From Bacteroidales bacterium (GTDB lineage Bacteria; Bacteroidota; Bacteroidia; Bacteroidales; UBA12077), in contig DMBU01000070.1 of the NCBI GenBank assembly GCA_003446015.1, positions 1 through 7,099 of the forward strand: 7,099 nt of DNA. Direction: 5' to 3'. A program made the translations under genes and the position numbers. Below, one piece after another: positions 1 to 5,131 of this stretch (positions within the stretch are counted from its first letter, which is position 1; each line of letters starts with the position of its first letter). The notes beneath the pieces were generated by a model. The model did no database searches. It saw nothing but the letters and a program-made list of their open reading frames with translations, and was not told the origin of the DNA.

Positions 1-116
1 CTTAGCTTGACGGCTATGGCTTTCCGCAGGCTGGTTAGCGAGAAAAACATAGCTTTTAGACAGCCTCTTTATTATTTGCAAACTTCTTGTATTTTTATAC
101 TGAAATAAACAATTGT
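1..116. other. non-coding left flank, GC-richer at its left end
   Basis: No gene is convincing here. One forward frame is open from base 1 to a TAA at 106-108, but its translation resembles nothing I know. By hand count the first 66 bases are about 48% G+C, well above the genes that follow. GCTATG at 13-18 can pair with CATAGC at 48-53 across a 29-nt loop, and AGACAGCCTCTTT follows at 58-70. Bacteroidota genomes often have terminator or transposon-end hairpins built on a similar AGACAGCCTC arm (recalled, not checked), so this could be the right arm of a structure whose left arm is outside the window. No perfect TAnnTTTG element is seen before the gene at 117. Confidence 0.35.
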
Positions 117-1082
117 ATGATTCGAAAGGTGGGCATTATTGGTAGTGGGAAAATGGGAACAGATATTTTTAATTATTTGTCTGATTTCAATTTTAAATTA
201 ATCTTACACAGTTTATTTGAGGAAGAAAAAGAAAAACTGGAAAATTCTTTTCAAAAAAAAATATCCAGGCAATTAAAGCACTTACTAATTAATCAGGAAC
301 AGTATAATTTAAAAAGTAAGTTTCTTATTACAACTGATTTAACTGATTTAAAAGATTGTGATCTAATACTTGAATCTATTACCGAAGATCAGAATGCAAA
401 GAAAAATCTGTTTAAAGACCTTGAGCTCATCGTAAAGAAAGATTGCATTTTAGCTTCCAATTCATCATCAAACATACCATCATTATTAAGTTCAAACACC
501 CAAATTGTAGGGATGCATTTTTTTTACCCGGTAGCATTTAAAAATGTTGTTGAGTTAATTATTCAGGATGGATTAAGTCAGGAGATAATTGAGCTAACTA
601 AATCATTACTAAGTACAATTAATAAAAAAGCTTTTATCCAGAATGAGCAAAATGCATTTTTACTGAATCGCTTTTTGCTCGACATTCAGTTAAAAGCCTT
701 TGAAACAGTCAGGAAATATAAAATCAACTATAATCAATTTGATTATGCTATTCAAAGTGTAATTCCTGATTTTGGTGTATTCGAGATGATGGATCAGGTT
801 GGACATCAAACCATGTATAATGCAATCTGGAATTATGCAAAACTTGACGGTCCTGAGAATAAATACTCACCCTTATTAAATGAATTGCAACTCAAAATTG
901 ATTCAAAATCGAAATTTAATGACAATGATGTGAAAGACCTGCCCGTATTATTGAAAACTGAAATAAACTCAGAAATATCGAAGTATATGATTGAATTATT
1001 TAATCGTTATAACTCAAAATATAAAATTGATTCCCTTGTTTTTAAAGAATACTTAAATGATTTTTGCGGAATTGTGTTGTAG
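117..1082 (+). CDS. 3-hydroxyacyl-CoA dehydrogenase family protein (divergent, stand-alone)
   Basis: Predicted NAD-dependent cytoplasmic oxidoreductase interconverting 3-hydroxyacyl-CoA and 3-ketoacyl-CoA, 321 aa. The N-terminal Rossmann fold opens with VGIIGSGKMG (residues 5-14), the GxGxxG dinucleotide site. The family signature follows: ESITED at 86-91, ASNSSS at 113-118, GMHFFYP at 132-138 with the catalytic His134, and Glu146 as its likely partner in VVELI. LLNRF at 182-186 supplies the conserved Asn184 at the start of the helical C-terminal domain. The usual GP-FELLDLVG stretch is replaced by FGVFEMMDQVG (219-229), so the substrate may be unusual. It is not fused to an enoyl-CoA hydratase as in beta-oxidation FadB proteins. 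ATG at 117 was chosen because the frame extends only 10 codons further, to a TTG at 87, and the fold begins at residue 4. The ketosynthase gene follows 86 bp downstream on the same strand. Hand counts of four rows give about 28% G+C. Family assignment is firm; a biosynthetic role is inferred from context. Confidence 0.86.
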   Translation: MIRKVGIIGSGKMGTDIFNYLSDFNFKLILHSLFEEEKEKLENSFQKKISRQLKHLLINQEQYNLKSKFLITTDLTDLKDCDLILESITEDQNAKKNLFKDLELIVKKDCILASNSSSNIPSLLSSNTQIVGMHFFYPVAFKNVVELIIQDGLSQEIIELTKSLLSTINKKAFIQNEQNAFLLNRFLLDIQLKAFETVRKYKINYNQFDYAIQSVIPDFGVFEMMDQVGHQTMYNAIWNYAKLDGPENKYSPLLNELQLKIDSKSKFNDNDVKDLPVLLKTEINSEISKYMIELFNRYNSKYKIDSLVFKEYLNDFCGIVL

Positions 1083-1130
1083 AACTGGTATTGAGTTTGT
1101 TGCTTCCATCGTATGTATCAATATTTTTAG

Positions 1131-1138
1131 TATTTTTG
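1131..1138 (+). promoter_or_regulatory. candidate Bacteroidota -7 promoter element
   Basis: TATTTTTG fits the Bacteroidota -7 consensus TAnnTTTG exactly. It ends 30 nt before the ketosynthase ATG, leaving a leader of about 24 nt. No TTG-type -33 element lies at the usual spacing; the nearest TTG (1100-1102) is too far upstream. If functional, the ketosynthase can be transcribed separately from the dehydrogenase before it. Confidence 0.4.
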
Positions 1139-1168
1139 GATCACCTAATTTATAAACGATTGAAATAG

Positions 1169-2389
1169 ATGACAAAGAAGGTAGTGGTTACCGGGCTTAA
1201 TATGATAACAGCTTTAGGCCTTGACTGGGAAGAGACCTGGAAAAATATCCAAGAAGGAAAAAGCGGAATTAAAAAGATTTCATTGTTTGATGCTTCTGAT
1301 AATCAAACTCAAATTGCGGCAGAGCTTCCGGTAGAATTTACTGAAAAATCTTCTGAAATAATCAAAAAGCGTATTGCAAAGCAAATGACTCGAGTTACAC
1401 AAATGTCATATATTTGTGCTATTGAGGCCATTGAAAAACATCATATCGATTTAGATCAGTTAAATAAAAAAAGGGTTGGTGTTATTTTGGGTGTCGTGAA
1501 TACTGGCGACTCGAGTTCCGAGCAAGGAACTAATTCAAAAAACCTGATTCTTAAGCGAATGAATAATGCTATGTCGGCCTGGATTGGAATGCATTATAAT
1601 ATTGAAGGTCCAAATTTTACGACTTCTTCTGCTTGTTCATCGTCAGCTTTTGCAATAGCATTAGGTTATGATACTATAAAGTCGGGAAGAGCAGATATGA
1701 TGATTGTAGGAGGTGCCGATTCAATTATTAATAAAGAAGAGATTGAAGGATTCAATGAAATATATGCTCTTTCTGTGGCAAATGATACACCTGAAAAAGC
1801 AAGTTGCCCGTTCTCAAAGAACCGAGATGGATTTGTAATTGGAGAAGGAGCAGGGATCTTGATTCTGGAATCAGAAGAATCGGCTAAAGCACGAGGTGCC
1901 AAAATTTATGCTGAACTAGCAGATTATGCGTTTACCAACGAATCGTACAATATTATGGCTCCCAAACCTGATGGTGATGGTATGGCTGATACTATTGAAT
2001 TAGCATTGCAAAATGCCGGAATCTCTAAGAGTGAAGTTAGTTACATTAATGCACATGGTACTTCAACCATGTTAAATGATATGTACGAAACACAAGCTAT
2101 TAAAAAAGTGTTTGGAGAAAAAGCGTATAATATTCCCGTTTCATCTACAAAATCAATGACCGGCCATACCATTGGAGCAGCAGGTGCTATTGAAGGCATA
2201 ATAAGTGTTTTAGCCTTACACGATGGAATTATTCCGCCAACGATAAACTATGATGAACCCGATCCGGAATTAGACTTAGATTATGTTCCTAACAAAGCCC
2301 GCAAACAGGATTTAAATGTGGTTTTAAGCAACTCGTTTGCTTTTGGCGGTCACAATGCTACGCTGGTATTTAAGAAGTACACAAGTTAG
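1169..2389 (+). CDS. beta-ketoacyl synthase, FabF (KAS II)-type
   Basis: Condensing enzyme of the thiolase fold, 406 aa, about the length of E. coli FabF (413 aa). It would join an acyl primer to malonyl-ACP by decarboxylative Claisen condensation in the cytoplasm. The triad is complete: Cys156 in SSACSSS, His296 in INAHGTST, and His333 in KSMTGH with Lys328. CPFSKNRDGFVIGEGAG (213-229) and NSFAFGGHN (388-396) are further family blocks. The nucleophile region reads ACSSS, the form common in polyketide synthases, rather than the ACATG or ACASG of housekeeping FabF. The N-terminus has TGLNMITALG where TGLG-VTPLG is usual, and the His block has LND instead of GD. These differences suggest a secondary lipid or polyketide ketosynthase rather than the essential fabF. 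ATG at 1169 puts VVVTG at the expected position. Hand counts of four rows give about 39% G+C. A heptamer array starts 6 nt after the stop. Confidence 0.93.
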   Translation: MTKKVVVTGLNMITALGLDWEETWKNIQEGKSGIKKISLFDASDNQTQIAAELPVEFTEKSSEIIKKRIAKQMTRVTQMSYICAIEAIEKHHIDLDQLNKKRVGVILGVVNTGDSSSEQGTNSKNLILKRMNNAMSAWIGMHYNIEGPNFTTSSACSSSAFAIALGYDTIKSGRADMMIVGGADSIINKEEIEGFNEIYALSVANDTPEKASCPFSKNRDGFVIGEGAGILILESEESAKARGAKIYAELADYAFTNESYNIMAPKPDGDGMADTIELALQNAGISKSEVSYINAHGTSTMLNDMYETQAIKKVFGEKAYNIPVSSTKSMTGHTIGAAGAIEGIISVLALHDGIIPPTINYDEPDPELDLDYVPNKARKQDLNVVLSNSFAFGGHNATLVFKKYTS

Positions 2390-2395
2390 TTAAAA

Positions 2396-2458
2396 GTTTC
2401 AGATTTCGGGTTTCAGGTTTTTAGTTGCAGGTTGCAGGTTTCTGGTTTCAGGTTGCAA
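2396..2458 (+). repeat. heptamer array A (GTTKCAG), 9 units
   Basis: Nine contiguous 7-bp units with no break in phase: GTTTCAG, ATTTCGG, GTTTCAG, GTTTTTA, GTTGCAG, GTTGCAG, GTTTCTG, GTTTCAG, GTTGCAA. The array begins 6 nt after the ketosynthase stop, so it would be the 3' untranslated region of that mRNA. No terminator hairpin is visible between the stop and the convergent mrr stop at 2497, so the array fills most of the gap. A similar array in the opposite orientation lies beyond mrr at 3501-3528. Confidence 0.93.
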
Positions 2459-2496
2459 GTATTATGACATTGTTGTTATAAATTAGTATCTACAAC

Positions 2497-3384
2497 TTAT
2501 TCATTTTCAAAGAAATCTTCGTCTAACTCTTTAACTTCATAAGTTTCTTTAATTTGAATTCCAACATTATACTGATGCATTAAATCAACTAACTTTTTTC
2601 CATTTATTAAAATTATTGTATGATGAGCATCGTGTGCTTTTTTTGTTGCTCCCTGATCGAAATCAGTGGTTGTAACAAAGACCCCTTTATTTGTATCACC
2701 ACTCATTGCTCCAATAAAATTTCTTATGTCTTTTTCTCTTACTTTATTATCTCCATACCTTTTAGCTTGAATATAGATTTTCTCTAAGCCTAATTTATCT
2801 TCATTAATTATTCCATCAATTCCTCCATCATTTGATTTTGAAGTTTCAGTAAAATCTCCATATCCCATTCTTTTTAGCAAAATCAAGATTACCTTTTCAA
2901 AATAATATGGATCAATAATTTTTAATTTATCTAATAAATCATTTTTAACTTGAATTTCAATTTCGTTAAACCCCCTATCTATTAAATCTTGAGGAGTTGA
3001 ATTTTTTATTTCTGTTTCATTAGTTATGCCTTTTTTATTTTCTTCCCTATAAAAATCTAAAAACCCCGATTCTTCCACTATATCTTTAAGTTGAAGACGA
3101 TTCTTAACAGAATTTACGCCTTTTTCTGTAATTTGAACCATGCCACGTTCTGGATAAGTTATAAATCCTCCTTTTTTCAAATAAGATTTACCCCAAGCTA
3201 TTCTATTGAATAGCAAATTATCTCCACTCTTCGTTTTTTGTTCTAATAATTCGTGAGGTAGTTTAGAATAATATTTATCTGCTACTTTTTTTAATAGTTC
3301 GCGATGATGAATGATTTCTCTATTGCTTAAAATATCAAGTATTGGATTAAAAGTTTCGTGAAATTTAGGTAACTCTTGTTTCAT
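2497..3384 (-). CDS. mrr: Mrr-type (type IV) restriction endonuclease
   Basis: Solitary restriction enzyme of the Mrr family, which cleaves DNA carrying foreign methylation; 295 aa against 304 in E. coli Mrr. Residues 5-95 match the N-terminal winged-helix (Mrr_N) domain, including RIAWGKSYLKKGG (61-73). Residues 155-270 form the PD-(D/E)xK nuclease: FEKV with Glu163, the MGYGDF block (173-178), Asp190 in GGIDG, and Gln206 and Lys208 in IQAKRY. FIGAMSG and GVFVTTTDF (234-242) match the conserved core strand region. ATG at 3384 was chosen: the frame extends 11 codons further to a TTG at 3417, but that TTG lies in a -7 element and family N-termini begin close to the chosen Met. No methyltransferase or specificity subunit is nearby, as expected for type IV. 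About 28% G+C over 14 rows against about 36% for the ligase gene, but the dehydrogenase is equally low. It probably acts alone as phage or plasmid defence. Confidence 0.93.
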   Translation of the reverse strand: MKQELPKFHETFNPILDILSNREIIHHRELLKKVADKYYSKLPHELLEQKTKSGDNLLFNRIAWGKSYLKKGGFITYPERGMVQITEKGVNSVKNRLQLKDIVEESGFLDFYREENKKGITNETEIKNSTPQDLIDRGFNEIEIQVKNDLLDKLKIIDPYYFEKVILILLKRMGYGDFTETSKSNDGGIDGIINEDKLGLEKIYIQAKRYGDNKVREKDIRNFIGAMSGDTNKGVFVTTTDFDQGATKKAHDAHHTIILINGKKLVDLMHQYNVGIQIKETYEVKELDEDFFENE

Positions 3385-3414
3385 AATTATTTGGTCCAAT
3401 TTAATTTGATAAAT

Positions 3415-3422
3415 CAAATATA
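3415..3422 (-). promoter_or_regulatory. candidate -7 promoter element of mrr
   Basis: On the minus strand this reads TATATTTG, an exact TAnnTTTG match, ending 30 nt before the mrr ATG at 3384. No -33 TTG is seen at proper spacing. It sits just downstream of the terminator of the preceding gene, so mrr appears to be an independent transcription unit. Confidence 0.45.
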
Positions 3423-3432
3423 CCTAAAATTA

Positions 3433-3462
3433 AACAAAAAAAACAGGCACATTGACCTGTTT
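3433..3462 (-). terminator. rho-independent terminator of the PaaK-like ligase gene
   Basis: On the minus strand AAACAGG (3462-3456) pairs with CCTGTTT (3447-3441) across an 8-nt loop. The T run continues without a break from the second arm for eight T in all, then GTTTAA. This is a 7-bp stem plus U-tract, 76 nt after the ligase stop at 3538. The low G+C of the stem suggests moderate strength. It separates the ligase transcript from mrr, whose -7 element begins 10 bases further on. Confidence 0.72.
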
Positions 3463-3466
3463 AATT

Positions 3467-3478
3467 TCTATATATAGA
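3467..3478. other. 12-bp perfect palindrome
   Basis: TCTATATATAGA is its own reverse complement. It lies between heptamer array B and the terminator hairpin, in the 3' untranslated region of the ligase gene. It could be a weak hairpin or protein site, but a short A/T-only core can arise by chance in DNA this AT-rich. Confidence 0.3.
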
Positions 3479-3500
3479 CATTCATCTTTAAACTTTAATC

Positions 3501-3528
3501 CTGCAACCTGTAACCTGTAATCTGAAGT
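3501..3528 (-). repeat. heptamer array B (GTTNCAG), 4 units
   Basis: Read on the minus strand, the sense of the ligase gene, the units are ACTTCAG, ATTACAG, GTTACAG, GTTGCAG. The array starts 9 nt after the ligase stop at 3538. It follows the same unit order as the start of array A (xxTTCAG, then ATTnCnG, then GTTnCAG) in inverted orientation, with mrr and its promoter between them. Confidence 0.85.
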
Positions 3529-3537
3529 CTTAATTTA

Positions 3538-4875
3538 TTACTTATTTCGTTTATCAATAAAAACCACAGGTTTGCGTTTTAATTCTGGAAATTTTACCTG
3601 GTTAATGTCTTCTTTCGACTCGAACTGAATGGTAGGTGCTACTCTTAATTTTGCCCTGAAATGATCTTTTATGTATTTTTCGAAATTTTCTGGTTTGTTG
3701 CCGTTGGTAGCAATACGAATTAAAATATCATCGGTTCCAATTTGGTTGGTAGAAACTTCAATTATATAGTTTTCTACATATTCCATATCGTTTAAAATAT
3801 CATATAAAGCTGGTGGATATAATGTTGTCCCTTTGTATTTGATCATTTCGTTTTTACGTCCAATTACAGGGCCCAGGCGCATTGAATTTCGTCCGCATGA
3901 GCATGGTTCTGTAAAATGTTGAACTACATCACCGGTTTTAAAACGGATTAATGGCATTCCTTCTACGCCAAGTGTTGTAATGACTAATTCCCCGGGTTCG
4001 CCTTCTGCAACCGGATTGTTATATTCATCAACAAATTCAACAATTAATAATTCAGGTCTGTGATGACCTCCAATACCTTTCCCACATTCAGCGAAAGCAG
4101 CTCCCATTTCTGTTGATGCATAGGTTGAATATAATTTAATATCCCATTTATCTTTTATTCTTTGACCAAGAGTATTTAATGTAAAATCGGAGTTACGTAA
4201 AGATTCGCCAATACAAATGGCTTTTTTAATGCTTGAGTTTTTATAATCAATTCCGTTGGCTTCGGCATATTCAATCAGCTTAAGAATAAATGAAGGAACA
4301 GCAATTAAGGCATTGGGCTTTATTCTTCGAATAGTATCCCATTGTAATTCAATCATTCCATTACCCACACGAACCATTCCAGCACCCATTTTCTTAATTC
4401 CTAAGAAATAAGCCAAACCGGCCATAAAACGGCGGTCGAGGGTTACCATGAGTTGATAAATATCGTCAGGATTTCCATCGGAGCATTTAAACGAAATATA
4501 TTCGTTGTAGGCTAATCGCTCCAAATCTGCATCGGTCATTGCGAAAGTTACAGGATCGCCAAGTGTTCCAGAAGTAGTAATGTAATCAACTATTTTTCGC
4601 CGGTCGGTACAAATAAAATCATCATTTTGTTCGTACAAATCATCTTTTGTTGTAAACGGAATTTTTTGAAGATCCTCGATGGTTTTTATTTCGTTGATAT
4701 TGATTTTATGTTCTTTAAACAAATCAGTATAGAATTTTGAGTTTTTACTCACATACTGTAACAATACTTGTAATTGTTCCTCCTGGTATTTCTTTATTTC
4801 TTCTTTTGATCGTAGATCAATATCTTCAGGATACATTTTCATCTTCAATAAATTTAGAAACTCCAAATTTAACAT
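3538..4875 (-). CDS. phenylacetate-CoA ligase (PaaK)-family adenylate-forming enzyme
   Basis: ANL-superfamily enzyme that activates a carboxylic acid with ATP and passes it to CoA or a carrier protein; 445 aa, close to the 430-440 usual for PaaK. Visible motifs in order: ATP-grip TTSGTLGDPVTFA (100-112), STYASTEMGAAFAECG (250-265), RFKTGDV (311-317), the hinge region GRKNEMIKYKGTTLYPP (339-355), and a C-terminal KRKPVVFIDKR block (433-443) where the family has its catalytic lysine. CSCGR (325-329) with Cys264 and His271/272 could bind a metal. The acid is unknown: an aryl or fatty acid is possible and phenylacetate is not implied. The outer ATG is given, but Met14 (4836) is a strong rival: family N-termini align from MYPEDIDLRSKEE, and a TAAATTTG element covers codons 2-4 of the long version. 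The frame ends in TAA, followed by heptamer array B and a terminator. No other paa catabolic gene is nearby, so degradation of phenylacetate is unlikely. Confidence 0.92.
   Translation of the reverse strand: MLNLEFLNLLKMKMYPEDIDLRSKEEIKKYQEEQLQVLLQYVSKNSKFYTDLFKEHKININEIKTIEDLQKIPFTTKDDLYEQNDDFICTDRRKIVDYITTSGTLGDPVTFAMTDADLERLAYNEYISFKCSDGNPDDIYQLMVTLDRRFMAGLAYFLGIKKMGAGMVRVGNGMIELQWDTIRRIKPNALIAVPSFILKLIEYAEANGIDYKNSSIKKAICIGESLRNSDFTLNTLGQRIKDKWDIKLYSTYASTEMGAAFAECGKGIGGHHRPELLIVEFVDEYNNPVAEGEPGELVITTLGVEGMPLIRFKTGDVVQHFTEPCSCGRNSMRLGPVIGRKNEMIKYKGTTLYPPALYDILNDMEYVENYIIEVSTNQIGTDDILIRIATNGNKPENFEKYIKDHFRAKLRVAPTIQFESKEDINQVKFPELKRKPVVFIDKRNK
4864..4871 (-). promoter_or_regulatory. candidate -7 element inside the long reading of the ligase gene
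   Basis: The minus strand reads TAAATTTG, an exact TAnnTTTG match, ending 27 nt before the internal ATG at 4836 and 21 nt before the one at 4842. Other genes in this window have their element 27-30 nt before the start. If real, translation begins at 4836 or 4842, not 4875. No -33 element is apparent. Confidence 0.33.
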
Positions 4876-4935
4876 CTTAAAATTAATTGCATGAATAATC
4901 AGGAGACTTTTTTAAGTGGAAGATTTGTAGTTGTG

Positions 4936-4991
4936 AAAATGATAAAATGATAAAAAGATAAAAAGATAAAAAGATAAAATGATAAAATGAG
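4936..4991. repeat. octamer tandem array (AAAAWGAT), 7 units
   Basis: Seven contiguous 8-bp units on the plus strand: AAAATGAT twice, AAAAAGAT three times, AAAATGAT, then AAAATGAG. It lies 60 bp upstream of the ligase ATG at 4875, in the gap after the lipoprotein gene. The block order (TG, AG, TG) suggests internal duplication. Its location upstream of a gene makes slippage able to change promoter spacing, though no promoter has been shown to overlap it. Confidence 0.93.
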
Positions 4992-5033
4992 AAGGATGTA
5001 TGTTGAAAACCAGAAATAAGTAATCCCTTTTTA

Positions 5034-5124
5034 CTCAAAACCCAAAACTCAAAACACAAAACCCAAAACCCAAAACCCAAAACTCAAAACTCAAAACTCA
5101 AAACTCAAAACTCAAAACTCTAAA
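5034..5124 (-). repeat. heptamer array C (TTTTGAG/TTTTGGG), 13 units
   Basis: On the plus strand there are twelve units of form CNCAAAA in exact 7-bp phase and a thirteenth, CTCTAAA. Units at 5041, 5062, 5069 and 5076 are CCCAAAA, the one at 5055 is CACAAAA, the rest CTCAAAA. In the sense of the lipoprotein gene they read TTTTGAG or TTTTGGG and start 7 nt after its stop; the next bases toward the stop are a degenerate continuation. The three adjacent CCC units give three closely spaced GGG runs in the transcript. Three units make 21 nt, so an open frame can run through the array, which explains a spurious frame here. Confidence 0.95.
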
Positions 5125-5131
5125 CCTCAAA

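Noticed and set aside
1666..1902. A 78-residue minus-strand open frame
   Set aside because: Antisense to the ketosynthase, whose conserved motifs run through the same bases; no family resemblance.
2390..2496. Bidirectional terminator between the ketosynthase and mrr
   Set aside because: No stable stem followed by a T-run is visible on either strand; the heptamers do not pair with one another within array A.
2497..3384. Low G+C of mrr as proof of recent transfer
   Set aside because: It is about 28% against about 36-39% in the ligase and ketosynthase, but the dehydrogenase at 117-1082 is equally low, so composition alone does not separate mrr.
2390..3540. mrr as a transposon with defined ends
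   Set aside because: No transposase, target-site duplication or precise terminal inverted repeat is seen; the flanking similarity is confined to degenerate heptamers, so only a weaker insertion hypothesis is kept.
4883..5080. A 65-residue minus-strand open frame rich in GFGFWVL-type residues
   Set aside because: It starts at a TTG inside heptamer array C and crosses the octamer array. Its sequence is the translation of 7- and 8-bp repeats, with no domain and no independent coding signal.
4936..5124. CRISPR array
   Set aside because: Units are 7-8 bp and contiguous with no unique spacers, and no cas gene is present.
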